From NCBI RefSeq assembly GCF_020515695.1, contig NZ_JAIWJA010000002.1:620001-684000 (forward strand): DNA of 64,000 bases, written 5' to 3'. A program made the position numbers and the translations under genes. Numbering within the stretch: the first letter of the stretch is position 1; each line of letters starts with the position of its first letter. The notes beneath the pieces were generated by a model. The model saw nothing but the letters and a program-made list of their open reading frames with translations, did not search any database and was not told where the DNA came from. This document shows, piece by piece, positions 19,246-26,823 of this stretch. This stretch comes from Pseudomonas sp. MWU16-30317. GTDB lineage: Bacteria; Pseudomonadota; Gammaproteobacteria; Pseudomonadales; Pseudomonadaceae.

Positions 19246-20444
19246 AGCGCGACGTCGGGATGGCGCGCCGCTTGTTGGCTTTGACGGAACAAACGCAGGC
19301 TTAGCACCATGCCGGCCAAGGCTGCCACTGCCGCGACCAGAAAGATCGCGGCGAAGCCGAAGCCACTGGCGACCGCACCCGCCACCGGGCCGGTGATGCC
19401 GAGGGACAAATCCACGAACAGCGAAAAGGCCCCTACGGCCGCACCACGACTGGAGGCAGGCACTAGGTTGACCGCCTCGACGCCTAGCGCCGGAAATACC
19501 AGCGAAAACCCGAAACCGCTCAACGCCGCGCCGGCCATGGCCAGTTCGGCATTGGGTGCAAGCCACAGCAGCAATAGCCCCAGCGTCTCGACGCTGAGGC
19601 AGGCAATGGCCACGCGAAAGCCGCCGATGCGGTTGATGAGGTTGCCGAACAACAGTCGCGCAAGGATGAAACTGCCGCCGAACAGGCTCAAGGAAAGAGC
19701 GGCGTTATCCCAATGCTGCGAGCCGAAATACAGGGTGATGAAGGTCGCGATGGTACCGAAGCCCACGCCGCCCAAGGCCAGGCCACAGCCATGGGGGAAG
19801 ACTTTCCAGAGTACGTGCATGAACGGCAGACGCTCGCCGACCACGATTGGCGCGGGTGGCCGATTCCATGCGAAGGCAATCCCCACGGCGGCCAGCACGA
19901 TAATGCTCATGCCCACGCTCCATAGCCCCAGATGCGAGGCCATGACCACACCCATTGGTGCACCGATGGCCAGCGCGCCGTAGTTGGCGATGCCGTTCCA
20001 GGAGATCACCTTGGCGGTGTGGGCCGCGCCGACCCGGCCGATGCCCCAGCCAATCGCCCCCGAGCCCACCAGGCTTTCGGCAAAGCCCAGAATGATCCGG
20101 CCAAAGAACAGGCTGACCAGGCTGGCCATGGGAAAACTGTGCAGCCAGGCCGACACCAGCATGCACGCACCGCTCACCCCGCAGGCGCCAAGACCGATCA
20201 ATACCGCGCGTTTGCTGCCCTTATTGTCGATGATGCGCCCGGCGAACGAACGGCTCATCAAGGTCGCCAGGTACTGCACGCTGATCACCAGGCCGGCGAT
20301 CACCGCGCCGAAGCCAAGGTCGGTGTGCACATAGCCGGGCAACACCGCCAGCGGAATGCCGATGCTGAGGTAGCCGATAAAGGTGAAGACAACAATGGAG
20401 ACGACTTGCAGCGTGATCTGCATCGGCCGCTGGGAATCAGGCAT
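19242..20444 (-). CDS. MFS transporter, YhhS/YfcJ-like
   Basis: A 400-residue protein with about twelve transmembrane helices and the MFS loop motif [11 protein letters not shown] (about 66-76). The N-terminal half has A-V-L-P-G-Y-V-H, close to the YhhS/YfcJ group of drug/arabinose-type exporters. Substrate unknown. The start MPDSQRP is chosen; an upstream frame extends 16 codons without a better ribosome site. It converges with arfB, sharing the CTAG stop. Confidence 0.85.
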   Translation of the reverse strand: MPDSQRPMQITLQVVSIVVFTFIGYLSIGIPLAVLPGYVHTDLGFGAVIAGLVISVQYLATLMSRSFAGRIIDNKGSKRAVLIGLGACGVSGACMLVSAWLHSFPMASLVSLFFGRIILGFAESLVGSGAIGWGIGRVGAAHTAKVISWNGIANYGALAIGAPMGVVMASHLGLWSVGMSIIVLAAVGIAFAWNRPPAPIVVGERLPFMHVLWKVFPHGCGLALGGVGFGTIATFITLYFGSQHWDNAALSLSLFGGSFILARLLFGNLINRIGGFRVAIACLSVETLGLLLLWLAPNAELAMAGAALSGFGFSLVFPALGVEAVNLVPASSRGAAVGAFSLFVDLSLGITGPVAGAVASGFGFAAIFLVAAVAALAGMVLSLRLFRQSQQAARHPDVAL

Positions 20445-20592
20445 GTAGGGGTCAACTCTGTTGCACGGAAAGGGGAGAGCTGCGGTTGTCAAGGTGGCTA
20501 TGATAAGTCGCGCACGGTGTGAGTGACACCTTGTAACGATTATTTTAAGCGAGCGCTGTCAGCGGGTGGCGCAGTCCAGGCGACGCGATGAT

Positions 20593-20781
20593 TCAGGACG
20601 CAGGGATCGAGGGTGCCAGCAAGCGGGTGGCAACCAGTGCGGCGACCGCTTTGTCGCGGCTGCCGAAGCGGGCCAGCAGGATTTTTTGCTTGGCGGCGGG
20701 CAAGCGCTGCCAGACGTCGAGCATCTGTTGCGCGGTCTCGATCATCAGGCCGGCCTGATGTTCGTCGATAGGTGGATTCAT
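20593..20781 (-). CDS. Small hypothetical protein (62 aa)
   Basis: A 62-residue, apparently helical protein starting MNPPIDE, with an amphipathic centre (M-I-E-T-A-Q-Q-M-L-D-V-W) and a hydrophobic C-terminus. No motif or signal peptide is recognised. The Shine-Dalgarno is weak. Supported mainly by protein-like composition in an otherwise empty stretch. Confidence 0.45.
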   Translation of the reverse strand: MNPPIDEHQAGLMIETAQQMLDVWQRLPAAKQKILLARFGSRDKAVAALVATRLLAPSIPAS

Positions 20782-20889
20782 GGCGATTTCTGTCGAGGCT
20801 GGGAAACAGCCACCAGCATAGCAGGCGTCTGAGGCGCAGTGGAAAGCAGCAGGCGCTGCCGGGGATCACACTGCGCCAGAGGGTGACGT

Positions 20890-21027
20890 CTAGTCTTTGC
20901 GCTTGGCCGGCTGCGGTTCAGCGCGAGAGTCGGCATTCATTGCTTGTTGCTGGCTGGCCGAGACTTTGGATTCCGAGGGTTCTGGCTGGTGCAGGCTCGG
21001 GAAGGGGAGGTTTGGGATTTCATGCAT
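20890..21027 (-). CDS. Possible 45-aa hydrophilic protein
   Basis: A short frame starting M-H-E-I-P-N-L-P and ending Q-P-A-K-R-K-D. It is rich in Pro, Ser, Glu and Gln, with no hydrophobic segment, and looks disordered. GGAG lies eight bases before the ATG. It fills the gap between the 62-aa gene and gdx. Low confidence; conservation would decide. Confidence 0.3.
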   Translation of the reverse strand: MHEIPNLPFPSLHQPEPSESKVSASQQQAMNADSRAEPQPAKRKD

Positions 21028-21197
21028 CTTGGGCGCTCCACAGGGAAAGGAATGTTCGGAATATTACGAAAATGCGCCGACAGGATAACTCAGGGCATGT
21101 GACAGAGCGATTATAAGTCGATTAAATCTGCTAGATGGCAAATTGCCGCAGGGTGGGGAAAGAGGTGCCACATTGAGCGCCAAAACCCCATACGGCC

Positions 21198-21512
21198 CTA
21201 AGACGCCAGCTTGAGACCCAACAGCCCGATCACGATCAAGGCCACGCTCGCCAGCTTGATCAGCGCCATCGACTCGCCAAACAGCACCACCCCGGTGATG
21301 ACCGTACCCACGGCGCCCAGCCCGCTCCATACCGCATAGGCCGTACCAACGGGCAGTTCGCGCACCGCGATGCCCAGCAGGCCGACGCTGCAGATAATCG
21401 CCAAAACGGTGAGTACGGTGGGGAGGGGGCGGGAAAAGCCGTCGGTGTATTTCAGGCCGACGGCCCAGCAGACTTCCAGCAAGCCGGCACAAAACAGAAT
21501 GATCCAGGACAT
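21198..21512 (-). CDS. gdx: Guanidinium exporter Gdx (SugE-type SMR protein)
   Basis: A 104-residue small multidrug resistance protein with four hydrophobic helices. TM1 carries the essential membrane Glu in G-L-L-E-V-C-W-A-V-G (about 8-17). The loop W-S-G-L-G-A-V-G-T and the G-L-L-G-L-K-L end are SugE-like. SugE/Gdx proteins exchange guanidinium for protons. GAGGTG precedes the ATG. A guanidine-II riboswitch lies 26 bases upstream, which fixes the substrate call better than homology alone. Confidence 0.92.
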   Translation of the reverse strand: MSWIILFCAGLLEVCWAVGLKYTDGFSRPLPTVLTVLAIICSVGLLGIAVRELPVGTAYAVWSGLGAVGTVITGVVLFGESMALIKLASVALIVIGLLGLKLAS

Positions 21513-21537
21513 TACAGACACCTCATCGTTTGCAGAT

Positions 21538-21585
21538 GGGGTCGTCCCCGGATTCAAGTCTGTGGCGACGAAGGTCGTCCTTCGT
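21538..21585 (-). promoter_or_regulatory. Guanidine-II (mini-ykkC) riboswitch
   Basis: On the minus strand, just upstream of gdx, two hairpins each present an ACGA tetraloop. P1 is ACGAAGG-ACGA-CCTTCGT (21568-21585) and P2 is GGGG-ACGA-CCCC (21538-21549), with an 18-base linker. Two stems with ACGR loops closed by G-C pairs are the defining structure of the guanidine-II class. Guanidinium binding joins the two loops and frees the downstream ribosome site. The gdx Shine-Dalgarno lies about 17 bases after P2. Confidence 0.92.
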
Positions 21586-21627
21586 GCTGACCATGGTGCC
21601 TAAAATCGATTCCGGGGACAAGTTGCC

Positions 21628-22599
21628 TCAGTGGGCGGCGGGTTTGTTCTCCAAGGTTTCGCTTGGCACGTTTGGGTCCTCCATGCGGCGGAACCAGGTC
21701 GCCAGCAGTGCTCCGGAAATATTGTGCCAGACGCTGAACAGCGCGCTCGGCACCGCCGCCAGCGGCGAGAAGTGCGCACTGGCCAAGGCCGCGCCCAGCC
21801 CCGAGTTCTGCATACCGACTTCCAGGGCCAGTGACTTGCGTTGCGCCAATGGCAGCTTGCACAGCTTGCCGGTGAAGTAGCCCAGCAAGTAGCCGAAGCT
21901 GTTGTGCAGCATCACCACCAGCATGATCAACAGCCCGGACTCGGCGATTTTCGCCTGGCTCAGGGCAACCACCGCACACACGATCATGACGATGCTGACC
22001 ACCGAAATCAGCGGCAATACCTCCACCGCCAGCTTGACCCGCTCGCCCAGCAGACGTTGAGCGACCACGCCAAGGATGATCGGCAGCATCACGAATTGCA
22101 GGATCGACACGAACATGTCCATGAATGAAACCGGCAGCCAGGCCGAGGCCAGCAGCCAGATCAGCGCGGGCGTGAGCAGCGGGGCCAGCAGCGTGGTCAC
22201 AGCCGCGATGGCCACCGACAAGGCGAGGTCGCCTTTGGCCAGCCAGGTCATGACATTCGACGAGGTACCGCTCGGGCAGCAGCCGACGAGGATCACCCCT
22301 ACGGCGATTTCCGCAGGCAGGTGAAACAGCTCGCAAAGAATCCAGGCCACGCCCGGCATGATCACGAAATGCGCGACCACGCCCAGGCCGACCCGCCACG
22401 GGTGGCGAGACAGTGCGGCGAAATCATCCAGCTTGAGCGTCAGGCCCATGCCGAACATGACCAGCCCCAGCAGCGGTACGATCCAGGTTTTCAGGCCCAC
22501 GAACCATGTCGGTTCGCAGTACGCCAATACGGCGAACAGCAAGACCCAGTAAGCGAACGTATTGCCGACGAAGCGGCTCAAGGCGGCCAGTGCACGCAT
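21628..22599 (-). CDS. Bile acid:sodium symporter (BASS) family transporter
   Basis: A 323-residue membrane protein with eight to ten hydrophobic helices. Family motifs are G-M-G-L-T-L (about 50-55), G-C-C-P-S-G-T-S-S-N-V (about 102-112; Na+ site) and E-V-G-M-Q-N-S-G-L-G (about 264-273). BASS proteins import organic anions with sodium; the bacterial substrate is unknown. The gdx riboswitch begins shortly after its stop, and gdx lies downstream on the same strand, but the riboswitch would control only gdx. Confidence 0.88.
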   Translation of the reverse strand: MRALAALSRFVGNTFAYWVLLFAVLAYCEPTWFVGLKTWIVPLLGLVMFGMGLTLKLDDFAALSRHPWRVGLGVVAHFVIMPGVAWILCELFHLPAEIAVGVILVGCCPSGTSSNVMTWLAKGDLALSVAIAAVTTLLAPLLTPALIWLLASAWLPVSFMDMFVSILQFVMLPIILGVVAQRLLGERVKLAVEVLPLISVVSIVMIVCAVVALSQAKIAESGLLIMLVVMLHNSFGYLLGYFTGKLCKLPLAQRKSLALEVGMQNSGLGAALASAHFSPLAAVPSALFSVWHNISGALLATWFRRMEDPNVPSETLENKPAAH

Positions 22600-22644
22600 G
22601 GCGGTGTGTGTCCTTTTTATAATAAAAGAAGCAGGTCGTTCAAA

Positions 22645-22673
22645 TGTGGGCGCGACCCCGGCCGCTCCCACAG
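22645..22673. repeat. REP-like palindrome, GTGGGAGCGG type
   Basis: GTGGGCGCGAC and GCCGCTCCCAC form an imperfect hairpin between rdgC and the BASS gene, resembling the copies at 11871 and 63011. Confidence 0.5.
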
Positions 22674-22685
22674 GTCAGGTCTGTT

Positions 22686-23606
22686 TCAGATACCCTGTGG
22701 AATCTCTTCCCCGCCCAGTGCTTCGAAAAGCGCCGGGAGGAACTCGCCGAAGGTCAGCATCATCAGCGTGAAGCTCGCGTCCTGCTGCCCGAGATCGTCT
22801 TCGCCGCCGTTCTCTTCGGCTTCATTGGTCAGCAACTCCTCGAAGCGCAGGCGCTTGACCACCAGCTTGTCATCCAGCACGAAGGAGATCTTGTCCTGCC
22901 AGGCCAGCGACAGCTGGGTCACCTGCTTGCCAGTGCTCAAGTGCAGCTGGATTTCTTCGCTGGTCAGGTCCTGGCGCTTGCAACGGACGATGCCGCCGTC
23001 TTCGTGGGTGTCGCGCAGCTCGCACTCGTCCAGTACATAGAAGTCATCGGCGGCTTTCTGGGTCTTGACCCAATCGGTCATCACTGCGGTCGGGGCGATC
23101 TTCACGCCCAACGGTCGCACTGGCAGCGAGCCGATCACTTCGCGAACGGTGGATAGCAGATCTTCGGCACGCTTGGGGCTGGCCGAGTTGACCAGAATCA
23201 GGCCCAGTTTCGGCGCGATGGCGGCAAAGGTGGACGAGCGACGAATAAAGGCACGGGGCAGGAACGCCTGGATGATCTCGTCCTTGATCTGGTCGCGTTC
23301 CTTCTTGTAGACCTTGCGCATCTGCTCGGCCTCGATCTCTTCGACCTTTTCCTTGACCGCGTCACGCACGACGCTGCCTGGCAGGATGCGCTCTTCCTTG
23401 CGGGCGCTGATCAGCATGAAGTCCTGGCTGACGTGCACCAGTGGCGCATCTGCACCCTTGCCGACCGGGGCGACGAAACCGTAAGTGGTCAACTCCTGGC
23501 TTGCACAAGGGCGCGCCAGTTTGGTGGCCAGTGCGGTTTCCAGCGCCTCGGCGTCGAACGGAATATCCTGGGTGAGGCGGTAGACGAGCAGGTTTTTGAA
23601 CCACAT
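22686..23606 (-). CDS. rdgC: Recombination-associated protein RdgC
   Basis: A 306-residue RdgC, a ring-forming DNA-binding protein that limits RecA loading. It starts with the family signature [11 protein letters not shown] and has the central [11 protein letters not shown]. Length is standard. AAGGAG is in place before the ATG. It is monocistronic and divergent from the tRNA pair. Confidence 0.96.
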   Translation of the reverse strand: MWFKNLLVYRLTQDIPFDAEALETALATKLARPCASQELTTYGFVAPVGKGADAPLVHVSQDFMLISARKEERILPGSVVRDAVKEKVEEIEAEQMRKVYKKERDQIKDEIIQAFLPRAFIRRSSTFAAIAPKLGLILVNSASPKRAEDLLSTVREVIGSLPVRPLGVKIAPTAVMTDWVKTQKAADDFYVLDECELRDTHEDGGIVRCKRQDLTSEEIQLHLSTGKQVTQLSLAWQDKISFVLDDKLVVKRLRFEELLTNEAEENGGEDDLGQQDASFTLMMLTFGEFLPALFEALGGEEIPQGI

Positions 23607-23716
23607 GAGGTGAATCTCTCCTTAATACACAAGGCGGGCATTATTCTCCCTGTAGCCGCTCAGGCCAACCGGTTCTAAGTCTTTGGAAGGCCTGAAAAAA
23701 ATATTTTAAAAAGTGC

Positions 23717-23745
23717 TTGCCAGAGGTAGGGGGCGTCCGTAGAAT
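23717..23745 (+). promoter_or_regulatory. Sigma-70 promoter of the tRNA-Val/tRNA-Asp unit
   Basis: TTGCCA (-35) and TAGAAT (-10) are separated by exactly 17 bases. An A/T-rich UP-like tract lies upstream (23695-23712), and a GC-rich discriminator follows the -10, as expected for stringently controlled stable-RNA promoters. The tRNA begins 23 bases after the -10. Confidence 0.85.
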
Positions 23746-23767
23746 GCGCGCCACACCGAGAGTGAAA

Positions 23768-23843
23768 GGGTGATTAGCTCAGCTGGGAGAGCATCTGCCT
23801 TACAAGCAGAGGGTCGGCGGTTCGATCCCGTCATCACCCACCA
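23768..23843 (+). tRNA. tRNA-Val (anticodon TAC)
   Basis: 76 bases including the encoded CCA. Acceptor arms GGGTGAT and ATCACCC pair fully. The anticodon loop CTTACAA gives TAC, and the T-loop is TTCGATC. Confidence 0.97.
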
Positions 23844-23862
23844 ATCTCTCTTTGTGTATCGC

Positions 23863-23939
23863 GCAGCGGTAGTTCAGTCGGTTAGAATACCGGCCTGTCA
23901 CGCCGGGGGTCGCGGGTTCGAGTCCCGTCCGCTGCGCCA
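23863..23939 (+). tRNA. tRNA-Asp (anticodon GTC)
   Basis: 77 bases including the encoded CCA. Acceptor arms GCAGCGG and CCGCTGC pair, with a G discriminator (an Asp identity base). The anticodon loop CTGTCAC gives GTC at 23897-23899. It lies 19 bases after tRNA-Val, on the same transcript. Confidence 0.97.
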
Positions 23940-23981
23940 TATCTCGCTTCAAGGCCCACTGAACTCCTTGAAGCAAAAAAC

Positions 23982-24009
23982 AAGCGACCTTAACCGGTCG
24001 CTTTTTTTT
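23982..24009 (+). terminator. Intrinsic terminator after the tRNAs
   Basis: AAGCGACC and GGTCGCTT flank a 6-base loop and run into eight T. It closes the two-tRNA unit. Confidence 0.93.
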
Positions 24010-24036
24010 GTCCAGATTTTTCCCCTTTGCACCGAA

Positions 24037-24127
24037 CCTGTAGCGAGGCGGCTTGCCCCCCGAGAGGCAGGCCCGCAACAGCGATGTTGTCGGCAACATT
24101 TTCGGGGGCAAGCCTCCTCGCTACAGG
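24037..24127. repeat. Inverted REP pair, CTGTAGCGAGG type
   Basis: CCTGTAGCGAGGCGGCTTGC and its near-exact inverse flank an inner palindrome around GTTGTCGGCAAC. The right arm provides the stop codon of the Lrp-family gene (24121-24123). Confidence 0.8.
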
Positions 24128-24585
24128 GGTAGGTAACGCAGCGGCATGGCCGTGGTGTATTTGATCTGTTCCATGGCAAAGCTGGAGCTGATATCCGACA
24201 GCCCGGGTATCTGGATCAACTGCTTGTACACTGCGTCGTAGCCGGCGATGTCCGGCACCGCCATCTTCAGCAGGTAGTCGGTGTCGCCGGCCATCCGGTA
24301 CAACTCCACCACCTCGACGATCTCGGCTACCCGCGCATGGAAGGTCTGCAGCCATTCGGCACTGTGCTGATTGGTCTTGATCGACACGAAAACCGTCACG
24401 CCTATATTGAGTTTCGAGCGATCGAGCAGCGCCACGCGTTTGCGCAGGATGCCTTCCTCTTCGAGCTTTTGAATGCGCCGCCAGCAGGCCGTGGTGCCCA
24501 GGCCGATGCGTTCGGCGAGGGCGCCGATGGCGAGGGTGCAGTCATCCTGAAGGATTTCGAGGATGGCGCGATCGAATTTGTCCAT
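24121..24585 (-). CDS. Lrp/AsnC-family transcriptional regulator
   Basis: 154 residues. The N-terminal HTH includes R-I-G-L-G-T-T-A-C-W-R-R-I-Q-K-L (about 26-41). The C-terminal RAM domain has the ligand-pocket loop R-M-A-G-D-T-D-Y-L-L (about 97-106). Such proteins sense amino acids. The stop codon lies inside the REP element, so insertion of the element may have set the present C-terminus. Upstream is the LysR gene on the same strand, 74 bases away. Confidence 0.9.
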   Translation of the reverse strand: MDKFDRAILEILQDDCTLAIGALAERIGLGTTACWRRIQKLEEEGILRKRVALLDRSKLNIGVTVFVSIKTNQHSAEWLQTFHARVAEIVEVVELYRMAGDTDYLLKMAVPDIAGYDAVYKQLIQIPGLSDISSSFAMEQIKYTTAMPLRYLPL

Positions 24586-24659
24586 TGTTCGTCCTGATCG
24601 ATTAAGGCGCAGAGTTTACGCTGCGTCGTCGCATTCGAGCCGCAATTCACGGGCTGTCT

Positions 24660-25544
24660 TCAGCAGCGCGCCAGAATCCACTGCACGAAATCCTTCACCT
24701 TCGGCACCTCGGCCGCGTGCTCGGAGTACGCCATGAAGTGCGCGCCGTTGCTTGGGGTGACGTGGCTCAAGGGCACCACCAGTTTACCTTCACGCAGTTC
24801 CTCGGCGACCAGATAGCGTGGGATCAGGGCGATGCCGCAGCCGGCCAGCGCCGCGTGAATGCACATATAGAAGGTATCGAAACGCGGCCCGTGGTAGCTG
24901 TTCTGCGAACTCAAGCTCTGGGCCAGGAACCACTCATGCCAGGCCTCGGGTCGCGATGTACATTGCAGCAGCACCTGTTCGGCCAGTTGCGTAGGGTTGT
25001 CGAACGGGCGCTCGGCCAGCAGCTCCGGGGAGCACACCGGCACTACATCTTCACTGAACAGCTCCAGGCAGGTTGCACCCGGCCAGGTGCCCTGGCCGAA
25101 AAAGAACGCCACATCCGCCTTGGCCTGCAACAGGTCGAACGGCTCCAGTTCGCTGCGGATGTCCAGGTGGATATGCGGGAAGTGCTTGCCGAAGCCTTTG
25201 AGGTTGGGGATCAGCCAGCGCGCGCCGAACGTCGGCTGCGTGGCCACACGCAGCACCTCGGTCTCGGCGCCATAGGACAGGATGTAGCGGCTGGACATGT
25301 CGATCTGGGTAAGGATCTTGTCCACCTCGGTGAGGTACAGCGAGCCTGCCGGGGTGAGCTGCAGACGGCGGCGCACGCGTTGGAACAGATGGTGCTGGAG
25401 CATCTCTTCGAGCTGCGCCACCTGCTTGCTCACCGCGCTCTGGGTCAAGTGCAGTTCCTGGGCAGCACGGGTGAAACTCAGGTGCCGCGCCGCCGCTTCG
25501 AAGCATTGCAGCGCGGTCATGGAAGGGGTCAGGCGTCGGGACAT
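24660..25544 (-). CDS. LysR-family transcriptional regulator (GcvA-like)
   Basis: A 294-residue LTTR. The HTH reads F-T-R-A-A-Q-E-L-H-L-T-Q-S-A-V-S-K-Q-V (about 24-42), followed by a periplasmic-binding-protein-like effector domain with G-C-G-I-A-L-I-P-R-Y near 240. The N-terminus (L-T-P-S-M-T-A-L-Q-C-F-E-A-A-A) is of the GcvA/AmpR subgroup. It lies just downstream of the dihaem/catalase-like operon on the same strand, so it could control it, but no divergent target is present. Confidence 0.88.
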   Translation of the reverse strand: MSRRLTPSMTALQCFEAAARHLSFTRAAQELHLTQSAVSKQVAQLEEMLQHHLFQRVRRRLQLTPAGSLYLTEVDKILTQIDMSSRYILSYGAETEVLRVATQPTFGARWLIPNLKGFGKHFPHIHLDIRSELEPFDLLQAKADVAFFFGQGTWPGATCLELFSEDVVPVCSPELLAERPFDNPTQLAEQVLLQCTSRPEAWHEWFLAQSLSSQNSYHGPRFDTFYMCIHAALAGCGIALIPRYLVAEELREGKLVVPLSHVTPSNGAHFMAYSEHAAEVPKVKDFVQWILARC

Positions 25545-25555
25545 GGTTGATCGCT

Positions 25556-25582
25556 TTCGGGGGCTGGCCCCTCGCTACAGGG
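25556..25582. repeat. Single REP element, CTGTAGCGAGG type
   Basis: One arm (CCCTGTAGCGAGG read on the minus strand) with a short GGGGC/GCCCC stem, between the LysR and catalase-like genes. Same family as 24037, 52832 and 56283. Confidence 0.6.
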
Positions 25583-25632
25583 TCTGGAGGTCTATTCCCT
25601 CACGGAATGACCCTGTGCGTAAAGGCCAGTGC

Positions 25633-26823
25633 TCACTGACCGGCGTTGCGGCTATGGCGATAATCGCTGACCGCTTGATAAACCGCCTTGCGCAGGCGAT
25701 TGATGCCACCGATCGGGCGGTGAGCTTCAAGTCCGTGCCAGGGGTTGAACGACAGGTTGTCACACATGAGGTTCTGCTCTGGGGTATCGAAGTCCTGCGC
25801 TGGCACACGGATGCGGGCGACGGTCTCGAAGGGGGCATCGGCCTCGCGCCATTCGATGCTGGTGTCTTCGATGGGCATATAGCGGCGTGCGTCCTGGCGC
25901 TGGATCTGCAAGGCGAAACACGCCGGTTGGCGATCGGCCGACAGTTGCTGGAACAGTGCGGTGCGCAAGAAATTCGGCAGGTCGGTGTTCTCCGCCGGCA
26001 CGCTGTAGGCCGGGCAACTGGCGGGGTCGGGGATAACGCGGAACTTGGCGTTGGCACTGCCGAACTTGTACGGCGATACCGAGTAGTAGGTCGCCAAGGT
26101 CGGGCTCGCCGGGGCGCCTGCCAGGGTCGCCTTGGCAATCATCAGGTGACGCAGCTGCCAGGTGCGCGGATCCCAGCTCGGGAAGAACGCCATGGCCTGC
26201 TTGCCATCCGCCTGCGCAGCGATGTTCTGCCGATACTCGGCGACGTCGCTGACGAAGAAGTTGGCATGGCTGAACATCACAAAATCCTGCTCGTGCAGCG
26301 GCTGGCCGTCGCTGCCCGTGGCATTGGGCAACAGTTGCGTACCGGGCACGTCGAGCAGCTTGATGGCCATGCCGCGGGCGTCGTGAATCGCGTCGAATTG
26401 CGGGTAGGCGTTGCCGTTGGACAGGCGAATCCAGGCGTTCCAGTGCTGCCCCGGCTGGGCGAATACACCCTGGCGCAAGTCGTTGCGCAGGTCCTGCGGC
26501 ACCGTCACTTCGGCCTTGACGCAGCCGTGGGCCTTGGCATGGGCGTCGCGCAGGTAGCGGGTCTGCTCCTTGTGCTGGTCGACGATGCGCACGGCGGTCT
26601 GGATGATGTCCTGGGTCATGGCGGCTTCGTCAGCAGGGATCTGCTCCTGGTCCGCCACCGGCCCGGAAAACTTCCAGGCGTACCAGGCCGTACCCAGCAG
26701 CCAGCCCAGTGCACCAAGCACCAACAGCCACAGCAGCAGTCGTATCAGCAATCGACCGATTCGCAGCCACAGGCGCGCCAGCGGGCTCGGCAGGGCGGGG
26801 GTGAACATCCGACGTTCTCTCAT
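25633..26823 (-). CDS. Membrane-anchored catalase-family protein
   Basis: 396 residues. A transmembrane anchor lies at about 15-48, after which the chain should be periplasmic. It has the catalase-fold haem-side strand W-I-R-L-S-N-G-N (about 130-137) and D-A-R-G-M-A-I-K-L (about 148-156), but it is much shorter than true catalases and lacks their tyrosine haem-ligand segment as far as can be seen. This group is annotated catalase family or SrpA-like and often sits by c-type cytochromes. Its ATG overlaps the cytochrome stop (ATGA), so the two are made together. A haem-dependent peroxidase or oxygenase role is inferred. Confidence 0.75.
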   Translation of the reverse strand: MRERRMFTPALPSPLARLWLRIGRLLIRLLLWLLVLGALGWLLGTAWYAWKFSGPVADQEQIPADEAAMTQDIIQTAVRIVDQHKEQTRYLRDAHAKAHGCVKAEVTVPQDLRNDLRQGVFAQPGQHWNAWIRLSNGNAYPQFDAIHDARGMAIKLLDVPGTQLLPNATGSDGQPLHEQDFVMFSHANFFVSDVAEYRQNIAAQADGKQAMAFFPSWDPRTWQLRHLMIAKATLAGAPASPTLATYYSVSPYKFGSANAKFRVIPDPASCPAYSVPAENTDLPNFLRTALFQQLSADRQPACFALQIQRQDARRYMPIEDTSIEWREADAPFETVARIRVPAQDFDTPEQNLMCDNLSFNPWHGLEAHRPIGGINRLRKAVYQAVSDYRHSRNAGQ

